57,223 nucleotides of DNA from NCBI GenBank assembly GCA_903862885.1, contig CAIOZU010000050.1, positions 1 through 57,223 of the forward strand, given 5' to 3'. Position 1 is the stretch's first letter. The number at the start of each line of letters is the position of its first letter. A program made the position numbers and the translations under genes. Source of the DNA: an uncultured Pseudomonadota bacterium. GTDB taxonomy: Bacteria; Pseudomonadota; Gammaproteobacteria; Steroidobacterales; Steroidobacteraceae. Shown in pieces: positions 30,493 through 39,785 of the stretch. Below the pieces are notes generated by a model. The model was not told the DNA's origin. It ran no database searches and saw nothing but the letters and a program-made list of their open reading frames with translations.

Positions 30493-32619
30493 TCAGGCGA
30501 TGGCCAGGGTGATTCGTTCCCCCTTTATTTCAACGGCTTCAGGCGCGCGCACGAAGAACCCTTGAATAGACTGTACGCCGAGTTGCCAAAGGGCAGCCAT
30601 GGTGCTTGCATTCTCGACCCGCTCGGCAATCGTTTGGGCGCTGATGCCGTGGGCGATTTTCACTAAGTACTTGACCTGCTCTTGATGCGCTTCATTGGTG
30701 GCCAGTGCTTGCATCAAAGAGCCATCAATCTTAATCACGTTTGGTTTTAGGTGATCGACCAGTTGCTGTGGATCTCGTCCGGATCCAAAGTGATCGATCG
30801 CCGTCTTGCAGCCGAGTAGGCGAAGGTCGGTAAAGAGCGTTTTGGTCTGTACCAGATACTGCTCTGCCAAGGTGTGGGTGACCTGAAAACATAAGCGATC
30901 GGGTTGAATCAGGTGGCCCTGTAGTGCGGACTTGATTCCACTGATCAAGGTCATGTCTTTGACAGAGCTAGGTGCTAAGCGAATGAACACCTCTTCGTTG
31001 TCATGATCCGCGCAAAATCCAAGGGCGGCTTCGATCACCCAGCGATCAATGAGAGTCATTAAATCGCTGCGTTCGGCTGCTGGAATGAACTCGCTGGGCA
31101 AGATATCTTTGCCATCCTCACCCAGCAGCCGGATCAGTAAGTCAGATTGTTGGCGTCCGCCACCTTGTAGGTTAGCAATCGGTTGGTGAGCTAGGCGAAA
31201 TTTATTATCGCGCAATGCATTTTGAATGCGTGGCACCCATACTTTGTCAAAGCTTTGCAGGCGTGTGTCGCCTTCGAGATAGTCATTGAGACGCGCCTGT
31301 TTGCCACCGAGCTTCTGTGCCATGTTCAATGTATTGATGGCGGTCGATACCAGTTTTTTGAGATCTGGTTTCTGTGTCGGTGCCACGGTGATGCCTATGC
31401 TGACTGTGCCGGTCAGGGTTTGGGTACCGATTGAGAAGATGTGCTTGCTGACCTGCGCCACGACTTCATTGGCAAGCGCCATGACATCTGCAACGGTGCC
31501 CCGCTCGACTAACAGCATGATCGTGGAGCTGGTAAAGCGACCACCCAGATCGGCGTCGGTGGTTTGTGCTCGAACGATGCTGCCGACCCCGGCCATAAAG
31601 TCTTCTAAAGCCAGTGGGCCGATTTGGTTGACGATCGAGTCAAGCTGATCAGGGCAGATCGCCAATAAGTAACGGACGCCGGCTTTGATCGGCTGTTGGA
31701 GCCGATCATTGAGTTCATTGACGAAGTGATGTCGCAGCAGAAAATCAGTGGTCGGATCCAGACGTGCTGCCGCAGTGAGGCCCGCGACGCCTTCGGACAC
31801 ATCCAGCGTGATGCCAGTGATGCGTAAGCGGATGGCCGGTTTGTTCTCGACTGAGGTCTGCGCCAAACGAGCTTCGATCGGTAAGGAATGACCAGCCGCG
31901 GTCAGTACGGAGACTTTAAGTGCATGATCGTGCCATTGACCGGCAAGACACACCGCCAGCGCGCCTTGCAAGGTGGTATGTGATTCGCGCGCAAAAAAAT
32001 CCAAAATAGAACGACCCTGTAGGTTGGTGTCGTCCGGATAATTGAGGAGACTGTGCCACGCACGGTTCGTATCCAGCACCTGTTGATCGTCAATATGGGC
32101 GATCGCGTCGCTGGAACTGGCAAGTTCCGCAGAGCTCGCTAGGAACATAGACAGCGCATCTTGGTGCTTACGGGCGGAACTCACCGTGCTGATCAGTGCA
32201 CAGTCGCGGCGATAGGTACGCACCTCGCGCTCCCACACGCGACGCAGTCGACTCGGGTGCTCTAGCGACACCAGATCCTGCGCGCCTGCGCGAAGGACAT
32301 CGGTCATACGCGCCTCATCTACCTGAGCGCTCACTACCATAACGGGGATGCGAGGTTGAAAACTGCCGCGCAGGGTTTTGATTTGCGCCAGTGAGACTAA
32401 GTCATCATCTAAAAACAGCACCACCACTTCCGCGTGACTGCGTTCGATCGCCTCCGACCACGAACTGCTATCGGCCAGCCAAGTACAGCGCACCGCGTGG
32501 CCTGCTTGGGTCAAGATCGCGGCAATGGTTTCGCTGTGGGCGCGATCGCGGGTGACGACTAAAGTAGCCACCGGTGCGTCAGCAGGGTTGGCGGTAGGGG
32601 ACGTGTTAGACAAGCGCAT
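30493..32619 (-). CDS. fimX: FimX-like c-di-GMP effector (REC-PAS-degenerate GGDEF-degenerate EAL)
   Basis: A 708-residue protein: receiver-like domain (about 18-135), PAS (about 165-275), GGDEF-like (about 290-450) and EAL-like (about 465-700). The GGDEF signature is replaced by GGRFTSSTIML (359-369). The EAL signature is DLL (493-495), and the DDFG motif is IDHFG (608-612), losing a metal ligand. KID (630-632) and Glu in AERVEN are kept. Domain order, length and inactive catalytic sites match FimX, which binds c-di-GMP to control type IV pili. FimX is a strong inference rather than proven; another degenerate GGDEF-EAL protein is the alternative. Confidence 0.82.
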   Translation of the reverse strand: MRLSNTSPTANPADAPVATLVVTRDRAHSETIAAILTQAGHAVRCTWLADSSSWSEAIERSHAEVVVLFLDDDLVSLAQIKTLRGSFQPRIPVMVVSAQVDEARMTDVLRAGAQDLVSLEHPSRLRRVWEREVRTYRRDCALISTVSSARKHQDALSMFLASSAELASSSDAIAHIDDQQVLDTNRAWHSLLNYPDDTNLQGRSILDFFARESHTTLQGALAVCLAGQWHDHALKVSVLTAAGHSLPIEARLAQTSVENKPAIRLRITGITLDVSEGVAGLTAAARLDPTTDFLLRHHFVNELNDRLQQPIKAGVRYLLAICPDQLDSIVNQIGPLALEDFMAGVGSIVRAQTTDADLGGRFTSSTIMLLVERGTVADVMALANEVVAQVSKHIFSIGTQTLTGTVSIGITVAPTQKPDLKKLVSTAINTLNMAQKLGGKQARLNDYLEGDTRLQSFDKVWVPRIQNALRDNKFRLAHQPIANLQGGGRQQSDLLIRLLGEDGKDILPSEFIPAAERSDLMTLIDRWVIEAALGFCADHDNEEVFIRLAPSSVKDMTLISGIKSALQGHLIQPDRLCFQVTHTLAEQYLVQTKTLFTDLRLLGCKTAIDHFGSGRDPQQLVDHLKPNVIKIDGSLMQALATNEAHQEQVKYLVKIAHGISAQTIAERVENASTMAALWQLGVQSIQGFFVRAPEAVEIKGERITLAIA

Positions 32620-32804
32620 AAAACCGTTAAAAATATGTGTTTTGGATCCTAACCCTCGGGTTGGGAGGGGGCCGTGATGGGGTCGACAGTTCCGGGTAGG
32701 CCGTTTTGGCTGGTTGAGTAAGCCATTGATCGGTATGATGCACCCCCTGATGAAGCAAAGTGCTCAGGCCGAGTTCGGCCGGGCGGAACCTGGAGCGTCG
32801 ATGT

Positions 32805-33371
32805 ATGGGGACCTACAGCACCAACGAGTTCAAATCTGGACTCAAAATCTTGTTAGATGGCGAGCCGTTTTCGATCGTTGAGAACGAGATGGTCAAGCCC
32901 GGTAAGGGTCAGGCGTTTAACCGAGTCAAGGTGCGTAATCTGCGTACCGGCCGAGTGGTTGAAAAAACCTGGAAGTCAGGTGATTCCGTTGAGTCGGCCG
33001 ATGTGGTCGACGCGGATATGACTTACTTGTACACCGATGGCGATTTCTGGACGTTCATGTCGCCTGAAACCTTTGAGCAGGTCATGGCCGGTAAGGCCGC
33101 CATGGGCGATGCGGCGCAGTGGCTCAAAGATGGCGTGTCTTGCATTGTGACCTTGTGGAACGGGCAGCCCTTGACGGTGACACCGCCCGCCCATGTGGAA
33201 TTAAAGATTGTCGGCACAGACCCAGGCGCGCGCGGCGATACCGTGAGTGGCGGACAGAAGCCGGCGACCCTTGAAACCGGTGCTGTGGTGCGGGTGCCGT
33301 TGTTTTTGGCGGAAGGCGAAGTAATTCGAGTGGATACGCGTCGCGGCGAATATATTTCACGCGCCAAGTAG
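32805..33371 (+). CDS. efp: Elongation factor P
   Basis: Relieves ribosome stalling at polyproline. The 188-residue protein has three beta-barrel domains. The modified-loop lysine is Lys34 in KPGKGQAF, as expected for (R)-beta-lysylation by EpmA, which is encoded about 1.1 kb away (33920-34885). I chose the ATG at 32805 ([13 protein letters not shown]); the open frame starts earlier but adds non-family residues. Confidence 0.97.
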   Translation: MGTYSTNEFKSGLKILLDGEPFSIVENEMVKPGKGQAFNRVKVRNLRTGRVVEKTWKSGDSVESADVVDADMTYLYTDGDFWTFMSPETFEQVMAGKAAMGDAAQWLKDGVSCIVTLWNGQPLTVTPPAHVELKIVGTDPGARGDTVSGGQKPATLETGAVVRVPLFLAEGEVIRVDTRRGEYISRAK

Positions 33372-33392
33372 TGTCGGCCAGCCTGAAGGCGG

Positions 33393-33896
33393 TCAGTCGC
33401 TCTGGCTGAGATCAAAGTCGGTCGCCGCGATCAGGCGTGCGGCGATCGCTTCAAGGCCTTCTGCATCGCTCGCCGTAAAGCGACCGATGCGCGGGCTGTC
33501 AAGATCGAGTACGCCGATTAAGCGATCGTTGGCGATCAACGGCACCACAATCTCTGATTGAGAATCCGCATCACAAGCAATGTGATCCGGAAATACGTGC
33601 ACATCGGTAACGATCACGGTACGACGGCTTAGAGCAGCTTGGCCGCACACCCCACGACCTGCAGGGATGCGTACACAGGCGGGCTTTCCTTGAAACGGAC
33701 CGACCACTAACTCGCCTGAGCGCCACAGATAAAAGCCTGCCCAGTTCAGCATCGGCAAGTGATGGAACAGCAGGGCTGAGCAGTTGGCTAAGTTCGCGAT
33801 CATGTCGCGCTCACCGGCAAACAGCGCGTCTAAGGAGCTCAGTAGGCTGGGGTACAGGGATTGATCGTTCGTTGTCATCGATTGTGTGGTGTGCAT
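33393..33896 (-). CDS. msrC: Free methionine-(R)-sulfoxide reductase (GAF domain, MsrC/YebR type)
   Basis: Reduces free methionine-(R)-sulfoxide. The 167-residue single GAF domain has all three active-site cysteines, Cys74 (GKPACVRI), Cys84 (GRGVCGQ) and Cys108 (HIACDADS), with the same spacing as the E. coli enzyme. The start may be the ATG at 33896 or 33878. It is 23 bp after epmA and likely the last gene of SCO1-psd-epmA-msrC. Confidence 0.93.
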   Translation of the reverse strand: MHTTQSMTTNDQSLYPSLLSSLDALFAGERDMIANLANCSALLFHHLPMLNWAGFYLWRSGELVVGPFQGKPACVRIPAGRGVCGQAALSRRTVIVTDVHVFPDHIACDADSQSEIVVPLIANDRLIGVLDLDSPRIGRFTASDAEGLEAIAARLIAATDFDLSQSD

Positions 33897-33919
33897 CCTG
33901 TGGCCCTAAAAAGGTTTTC

Positions 33920-34885
33920 TCAGTCTAAGGTGAAGTGGATCACGTCAGAGAGCGCGCGTGCGCCGCTGGCCAATAGGACGACGCGATCAAAGCCCACCGC
34001 GACGCCAGCGCAATCGGGCAAGCCGGCCGCTAGCGCGCTTAAGAATTTTTCGTCGAGCGGAATGGGTGCTAGTCCCATGCTTTGACGACGCTGCTGGTCT
34101 TGTAGAAAGCGTGCGCGTTGCTCACGGGCGTCGGTTAACTCATGGAAGCCATTACACAGCTCGATCCCCTCGACATAAGCCTCGAAACGAGCTGCTCGCG
34201 GCGGACTCCCGGGCAGTAAGCGTGCGAGAGCGGCTTGCGAAGCGGGGTACTCAGTGACGAAGCTGATGCGTTCTTTTCCTAAGGTAGGACCGACCCGTAG
34301 TCCCATCAGCAGGTCGAGTAGCGTGTCTCGATCATCCGCATCCATATTGCGCGCGCCGGTGTGCTGAGTGGCCAGATCTCGCAAAGTGGCGGTCTCAGCG
34401 GTGAATGGATCGATGTGCAATACGCGCTGAAAAGCGGCTTGGTAGGTGACTATTTCTGTGGACTGAGGGACACATTCGCCTAACAACTCATGCAATAGCG
34501 CATCGACTTCATCAATTAAAGCGTGCTCGTTAAATCCCAGTCGGTACCACTCCAGCAAAGTGAACTCGGGTTGATGATGGCGGCCAGCGGGTTCTTGGCG
34601 GAACACTTTGCCCAACTGATAGATGTCGCCACTGCCAGCGGCCAAGAGTCGCTTCATTGCGTATTCCGGTGACGTCTGTAAATAAGCGGTCGGCTGGCCG
34701 GCCACTGGCAGCGTCTGGAAAGAGGCGATGTGCACATCGGTGACGGTGCTTCGCGCCAGTACCGGGGTATCTACCTCCAGTACGCCGCGCTGAGCAAAAA
34801 AGGCTCGGCTGCGGGCGAGCAGTGCGGCTCGTTGTACCAGCTGCGCACGCAGCGGGGTGGCCTGCGTCGTCACGCGCAACGCCAC
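33920..34885 (-). CDS. epmA: EF-P lysine aminoacylase EpmA (GenX/PoxA)
   Basis: A class II LysRS-like enzyme without an anticodon-binding domain that attaches (R)-beta-lysine to Lys34 of EF-P. The 321-residue protein has motif 1 around GVLEVDTPVL, motif 2 with GKVFRQEPAGRHHQPEFTLLEW, and motif 3 with GVAVGFDRVVLL. Its start lies 16 bp inside the psd gene. EpmB, the lysine 2,3-aminomutase partner, is not in the window. Confidence 0.95.
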   Translation of the reverse strand: MALRVTTQATPLRAQLVQRAALLARSRAFFAQRGVLEVDTPVLARSTVTDVHIASFQTLPVAGQPTAYLQTSPEYAMKRLLAAGSGDIYQLGKVFRQEPAGRHHQPEFTLLEWYRLGFNEHALIDEVDALLHELLGECVPQSTEIVTYQAAFQRVLHIDPFTAETATLRDLATQHTGARNMDADDRDTLLDLLMGLRVGPTLGKERISFVTEYPASQAALARLLPGSPPRAARFEAYVEGIELCNGFHELTDAREQRARFLQDQQRRQSMGLAPIPLDEKFLSALAAGLPDCAGVAVGFDRVVLLASGARALSDVIHFTLD

Positions 34886-35742
34886 TGGCCTAAGGCGCGG
34901 CCCATGCGCACCGTGGCCCCTACCTGAAGACTGGGCGCAAAGCGGATCGTGTTGGGGGGTAGCAACAAGATCACGGTAGAACCCATATTAAAACGACCGA
35001 GCTCGGCGCCTTTTAAAAATTCCATAGCAGGTTCTGTGAGGGAAAAAGATCTGCTCTGTCGCGGTGAGCAGGGGGTTAGATCGCCTAAGCCCACGATCGA
35101 TATGCTGCCCACGTTCAAGGCGCCGACGAAGATGACACTTAAAGGCCCTAGGGCGGTATTGAACTCAACGATCACGCGCTCATTTCGGGCGAATAGCTTT
35201 GGTACCGCGCGCGCGGTCGCGCCATTGACACTGAACAGTGCGCCAGGGACGTAGCGAACGCTGGTCAGCGTGCCACTGATGGGCATATGCACCCGATGAT
35301 AATCGTAAGGCGCGAGATACAAGGTGGCGAAGCTGCCGTCCACATAGCGATGCGCGCTCTCCGGATCGGCTAATAATTCGGTCAAGCTATAACGAAACGA
35401 TTTGGCAGCCAGTTTCGCTTGCAGCAGATGCTCGCCGCTCAGGGTGCCGAACTCGCTGACGGTTCCATCGCAGGGACTCACGAGGCTGTCGGGTGTTTTA
35501 TCTAACGGCCGCGCCCCGGGCGCTAGGGCACGCGTAAAGAACTCATTAAATGTCGCAAAATGCTTGGTATCGGGGTGCAGCGCTTCGGCCATGTTGATGG
35601 GATAAAGCGCTTGAAATCCGCGGATCAGCCAACGCGTCAGGGTCGGCTGCCGGCGTCGCGTGAGCCAGTGGATCAGAGCGGTGATCCCATGTTGCGGCCA
35701 TAGGTACTGTAAGCCGATAAACAAGCGACTGGCGAGGCTCAT
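34870..35742 (-). CDS. psd: Phosphatidylserine decarboxylase proenzyme
   Basis: Makes phosphatidylethanolamine in the inner membrane. The 290-residue proenzyme has the self-cleavage motif MGST at 253-256, where Ser255 becomes the pyruvoyl group; the family usually has LGST. PCDGTVSEFG, YLAPYDYHRVHMP and the following PGALFSVN block are intact. The start overlaps the SCO gene by 4 bp and the end overlaps epmA. Confidence 0.96.
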   Translation of the reverse strand: MSLASRLFIGLQYLWPQHGITALIHWLTRRRQPTLTRWLIRGFQALYPINMAEALHPDTKHFATFNEFFTRALAPGARPLDKTPDSLVSPCDGTVSEFGTLSGEHLLQAKLAAKSFRYSLTELLADPESAHRYVDGSFATLYLAPYDYHRVHMPISGTLTSVRYVPGALFSVNGATARAVPKLFARNERVIVEFNTALGPLSVIFVGALNVGSISIVGLGDLTPCSPRQSRSFSLTEPAMEFLKGAELGRFNMGSTVILLLPPNTIRFAPSLQVGATVRMGRALGQWRCA

Positions 35743-36386
35743 GGTGGAGGGTCTTTGGCAGTGACGATTTGCCGGTAATCGGTCTCGATGCTGCGTGCGG
35801 CCTGTGGGCTTGGAAACACGGCGAGCAGTGCGGCGCTGGGATCAATTAAAAACAGGGAGGCTGAGTGATCGACTGAGTAGGTGCCGTTGTCTGCTGGGCT
35901 GCGGGCGTACAGCGCGCCTAAGGCGTGGGTCAGTGTGGTGAGTGCCGCATCATTACCGGAGAGCCCGATAAATGCCGGATTAAAATGTTGGACGTAATTT
36001 TTTAAAATAGCCGGTATGTCACGGTCTGGATCCACGCTCACAAACACGACAGTGGGCTGTAAGGTGGCGGGTAGATCACGGAGTGCGCGCACCACTTGAT
36101 TGAGTTCGATCAGGGTGGTGGGGCAGACATCAGGGCACTGGGTGTAGCCAAAAAAGACCAGACTGTAATGACCTTGCAGCTGATCGCGATGAAAGTCGCG
36201 ACCCTCGGCATCATGCAAGGTAAACGTTGGCAACGGGCGATGTGTGGGATATAAAGCCGCGACCTCGAGCGTGAGGGCGGGTGTGTTCAGTAAGTGCTGT
36301 CTGACCCCTAGGCCCGCGGTCGCCGCCAACAAGGCGGCCGCTATCCATAGTGCGGTGCGTGCGAGGGGGGTCTGGGAGGTGGCCAT
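35739..36386 (-). CDS. SCO1/SenC family copper chaperone / thiol protein
   Basis: Thioredoxin-fold protein involved in CuA-site assembly of cytochrome oxidase or in periplasmic thiol redox. The 215-residue protein has an N-terminal membrane anchor or signal (about 9-27), the copper-binding pair Cys84/Cys88 (CPDVC) and the ligand His174 (VDHSAS). It is exported or anchored facing the periplasm. It is the first gene of the minus-strand unit leading to psd. No oxidase genes are nearby. Confidence 0.93.
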   Translation of the reverse strand: MATSQTPLARTALWIAAALLAATAGLGVRQHLLNTPALTLEVAALYPTHRPLPTFTLHDAEGRDFHRDQLQGHYSLVFFGYTQCPDVCPTTLIELNQVVRALRDLPATLQPTVVFVSVDPDRDIPAILKNYVQHFNPAFIGLSGNDAALTTLTHALGALYARSPADNGTYSVDHSASLFLIDPSAALLAVFPSPQAARSIETDYRQIVTAKDPPP

Positions 36387-36437
36387 GGGGCATTATCCCA
36401 CGAGTCGAGGGGCGCTCTAGTGGATTAGACTGTGTCG

Positions 36438-37316
36438 ATGCCACCGTCCTCACTACCGCCCGCTGAGACCGGCCTTGCCATTGCGTGGGCGGCTGCCCGA
36501 CTGAAACGGGCGCGCTTAAGCTATGGTCATGGCACCGACAATCCGACCGATGAGGCGGCCGCCTTGGTATTTTATGCCGCCGGCTGGGCGCATGCCGACG
36601 CGCCGGCTGCCTACCAATGGACGCTCTCGGAGGGGGTGCGAGCGCGCATCGTGGCGTTGCTGGATCGCCGGATCAAAGAACGCATTCCCTCCGCCTATCT
36701 CACCGGGGTCACTTGGTTTGCGGGTCATGAGATGCGGGTAGATTCCAGAGTACTCGTGCCGCGTTCGCCGATTGCCGAGTTGATCGAGACGGCGTTTCGG
36801 CCTTTTATTGACCCGCATCGGGTGCGTCGCCTCTTGGATATTGGCACCGGTTCCGGCTGCATCGCGATTGCCTGTGCGCATGCTTTTCCAGAGGCCTTGG
36901 TGGATGCGGTAGATATTTCTCCGCAGGCACTTGAGGTGGCGGCTGCGAATGTGGCTGCGCATGCGCTGGAAAGTCGCGTGAGTGTGCAGTACTCCGATGT
37001 GTTCTCAGGCGTCGTTGGCCGTCAGTACGATATCATTGTCAGTAACCCGCCTTATGTGCCGACGGCTGAGGTCGCGGCTTTACCCCCTGAGTATGCGCAT
37101 GAGCCGGCACTGGGGTTGGCCTCAGGGGCGGATGGACTGGATGCGGTTCGAGCGATTTTGGCGGATTGGCGTCAGTACCTGGCGCCGGGTGGTATTTTGG
37201 TGGTTGAGGTGGGTGATACGGCGGCTGTGGTGGAGCGGACTTGGCCGCAGTTGCCGTTCATCTGGCTCGAGTTCGAACGGGGTGGCGGTGGCGTGTTTTT
37301 ACTGACGATGGAGTAG
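36438..37316 (+). CDS. prmB: 50S ribosomal protein L3 glutamine methyltransferase PrmB
   Basis: Methylates a glutamine of ribosomal protein L3. The SAM motif is [15 protein letters not shown] and the catalytic NPPY sits in [19 protein letters not shown], the extended form typical of PrmB rather than PrmC. About 292 residues from the ATG at 36438; a GTG at 36432 is also possible. It is 5 bp upstream of aroC, the usual gammaproteobacterial neighbour of prmB. Confidence 0.95.
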   Translation: MPPSSLPPAETGLAIAWAAARLKRARLSYGHGTDNPTDEAAALVFYAAGWAHADAPAAYQWTLSEGVRARIVALLDRRIKERIPSAYLTGVTWFAGHEMRVDSRVLVPRSPIAELIETAFRPFIDPHRVRRLLDIGTGSGCIAIACAHAFPEALVDAVDISPQALEVAAANVAAHALESRVSVQYSDVFSGVVGRQYDIIVSNPPYVPTAEVAALPPEYAHEPALGLASGADGLDAVRAILADWRQYLAPGGILVVEVGDTAAVVERTWPQLPFIWLEFERGGGGVFLLTME

Positions 37317-37321
37317 CTCGG

Positions 37322-38425
37322 ATGTCCGGTAATACCTTCGGCACGCTGTTTACGGTCACCACGGCCGGTGAAAGCCATGGCCCGGCATTGACCGCCATCG
37401 TGGATGGTTGCCCACCGGGCCTTGCGCTCACGGAAGCGGATCTGATGGCGGATGTCGAGCGTCGGCGCTCAGGGACTTCGCATCACACCAGCCAGCGCCA
37501 CGAGCCGGATCAAGTAAAAATTCTGTCCGGTGTCTTTGAAGGGCGAACCACGGGTGCGCCGATTGCTTTGTGGGTCGAGAACACCGATCAGCGATCACGC
37601 GATTACGACAAAATAAAAGATCGTTTTCGGCCGGGACATGCCGACTATACCTATCAGCAAAAATATGGCCTGCGAGATTATCGCGGGGGTGGACGATCGT
37701 CGGCGCGTGAAACGGTGATGCGGGTAGCGGCCGGTGCGATTGCCCGCAAGTATCTTGCTGAGCGGTTAGGGATTCGTATTTATGGTTATTTGTCGGCGCT
37801 TGGGTCTTTAGAGTTAGCGCCCATCGATCCCCCGAGTGCCTATCAAAACCCGTTCTTTTGTCCTGATCCCAGTCGTCTCGAGGAGCTCGATGCGTTTATG
37901 TGGCGCATTCGTGAGGCCGGCGACTCCATTGGTGCGCGGCTGACGGTGTGTGCGGAGGGGGTGCCCCCGGGCTTGGGTGAGCCAGTGTTTGATCGTCTCG
38001 ATGCCGATCTAGCGCACGCCATGATGAGCATCAATGCGGTGAAAGGCGTTGAGATCGGTGATGGCTTTGGTTTCGTGGCAAAGCGGGGCAGTGAGATTCG
38101 GGATGAGCTCACCCCCAACGGTTTTACCGCTAATCATTCCGGCGGCGTGTTGGGAGGGATTTCTACGGGGCAGACGATTGTGGTGTCGCTCGCGATTAAA
38201 GCCACCTCCAGCATTCAGGTGCCGGGTCGTACCATTGATGTCGAGGGTAAGCCCATCGAGGTGGTGACCACTGGTCGGCATGATCCGTGCGTGGGGTTGC
38301 GCGCCACGCCCATTGCGGAAGCCATGTTAGCGCTCACCCTGATGGACCATTGGTTGCGACACCGCGGCCAGAATGCTGACGTGCGTTCGAGCACCCCAGA
38401 TATCACCCGACCGCGTTCCGCGTGA
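37322..38425 (+). CDS. aroC: Chorismate synthase
   Basis: Last step of the shikimate pathway, EPSP to chorismate, using reduced FMN. The 367-residue protein has GESHG near the N-terminus, [18 protein letters not shown], and the [13 protein letters not shown] and RHDPCVG blocks. The start is the ATG at 37322 ([10 protein letters not shown]). The GTG of the following transporter overlaps its stop by 4 bp. Confidence 0.98.
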   Translation: MSGNTFGTLFTVTTAGESHGPALTAIVDGCPPGLALTEADLMADVERRRSGTSHHTSQRHEPDQVKILSGVFEGRTTGAPIALWVENTDQRSRDYDKIKDRFRPGHADYTYQQKYGLRDYRGGGRSSARETVMRVAAGAIARKYLAERLGIRIYGYLSALGSLELAPIDPPSAYQNPFFCPDPSRLEELDAFMWRIREAGDSIGARLTVCAEGVPPGLGEPVFDRLDADLAHAMMSINAVKGVEIGDGFGFVAKRGSEIRDELTPNGFTANHSGGVLGGISTGQTIVVSLAIKATSSIQVPGRTIDVEGKPIEVVTTGRHDPCVGLRATPIAEAMLALTLMDHWLRHRGQNADVRSSTPDITRPRSA

Positions 38426-39573
38426 AGCGCGGTGAGCTCGCGCTGGGTGCGGGTTATTTTACTTTTTTTGCGACGGTGGGCGTGTTTCAGCCGTACTGGC
38501 CGGCGCACTTATCTTCGTTGGGTTTTTCTGCCGCCACCATCGGCCTGGTGTTAGGGCTTTTCAATGCGGTGCGAGTCGCAAGCCCGTTGATCACGGCGGC
38601 GTGGGCCGATCGGATGGCGGATCGTCGGCCGTTGATGTGGGCGTTAGGGATGGGCATGTTGGGCTCGGCTGTGCTCATGCTCGGTGTCACGAGTGTGGGT
38701 TGGGTGGCACTGACGCTGTCGCTTTATAGCGTGGGCTTTAATGGTTTATTGCCGGTCTATGACGCGCAGGCCTTGGACTGGTTGGGTGATGCGCGGCATC
38801 ACTACGGGCGGCTGCGAGTGTGGGGCTCGTTGGGCTTTGTGGTGGCTTCCGGTGCCACCGGGCTTTGGATCGAGCGGGTCGGCGTCTCGGTAGTGCCTTG
38901 GGCGTTGGTGATTGGTGTCTTTGCCACCGCCGTGGTCTTGATGCGCATGCCTAAGGTCCACGCCCCGATGCACAAGGCGGCGGGCTTGTCGTTGAGTGTC
39001 TGGCGCTGGTTAGCGGATCCTGGCTTGCAGCGGTTCTTGTGGATCTGTTTTTTCCAGATGGCGGGCTTCGGCGCCTATTACGGTTTTTATACGTTGTATC
39101 TGCAAGCGCATGGCTATCGAGCTGCGATGATTGGTGCGTATTGGGCTTTTGCGGTGGTGGCCGAGATGGGCATGTTTGTGGCGGGCCCTTGGGTGTTGGC
39201 GCGTGCGCCACTGCATCGGCTGTTGCAGATAGCGGTGTGGGGCAGTGCGCTGCGCTGGGCGCTGGTGGCTTTATATCCGGAGTACCCGCGGTTGATGTGG
39301 TGTGCGCAAACCTTGCATTTGGCGGGATTTGCGCTTTTCCATTCGGTGACGGTGTTATTGGCGCCGCAGTTACTGCCCACCGGTTTCGGTACCCGCGCAC
39401 AGGCTCTGGTCTCCAGCGTGGGCTGGGGCGCTGGGGGTATCGTTGGGAGTGTGGTGGCCGGTGCGTTGTGGACGTGGGTGAGTCCTGACGCGGTTTTTGT
39501 CGGGGCGCTGGTGTTTGCGGTCGTGGCCGGTGCGCTGGCAATTCGCCCACTGCGTCGGTCGATGGTGACCTAG
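38422..39573 (+). CDS. MFS transporter (MFS_1-like / HcaT-type)
   Basis: Inner-membrane carrier of 383 residues with 12 predicted hydrophobic segments. It belongs to the MFS_1-like group with HcaT-type proteins, as judged by [20 protein letters not shown] at the first helix and [14 protein letters not shown] at the loop 2-3 signature. The substrate is unknown. It starts with a GTG overlapping the aroC stop (GTGA). The same aroC-MFS arrangement occurs in Pseudomonas. Confidence 0.88.
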   Translation: MKRGELALGAGYFTFFATVGVFQPYWPAHLSSLGFSAATIGLVLGLFNAVRVASPLITAAWADRMADRRPLMWALGMGMLGSAVLMLGVTSVGWVALTLSLYSVGFNGLLPVYDAQALDWLGDARHHYGRLRVWGSLGFVVASGATGLWIERVGVSVVPWALVIGVFATAVVLMRMPKVHAPMHKAAGLSLSVWRWLADPGLQRFLWICFFQMAGFGAYYGFYTLYLQAHGYRAAMIGAYWAFAVVAEMGMFVAGPWVLARAPLHRLLQIAVWGSALRWALVALYPEYPRLMWCAQTLHLAGFALFHSVTVLLAPQLLPTGFGTRAQALVSSVGWGAGGIVGSVVAGALWTWVSPDAVFVGALVFAVVAGALAIRPLRRSMVT

Positions 39574-39785
39574 GGCTTCGCGCGTGGCGGCTTCTTGAGA
39601 CTCGGTGTGTAAATCTGTGCGCGAGGTCGACGTTTCTGTGCGCTTGATTCACTAAGCTCAAGCCGTTAATTACATAAGTTCCTCTTATCATTCAGTCACT
39701 TAACTCTCGATTTGGGAGTGGCTTCTGGAAGGTTCAAGAGGATGTCTGACCGACCCACTGGCGCACCGGCGCTTCGGAAGTATCG
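39574..39785 (+). promoter_or_regulatory. fimV upstream region with a possible 15-codon leader ORF
   Basis: These 212 bp separate the MFS gene from fimV and should hold the fimV promoter, but I could not pick convincing boxes. A short ORF (ATG 39742, stop TGA 39787-39789) encodes about 15 residues beginning MSDRPTGAP. GGAAGG lies about 9 nt before its start, and its stop overlaps the fimV ATG (ATGA). Another GGAAG lies just before the fimV start. Confidence 0.35.

Noticed and set aside
39039-39488. 149-codon frame inside the MFS gene
   Set aside because: It is an alternative frame of a transporter with clear membrane segments and family signatures.
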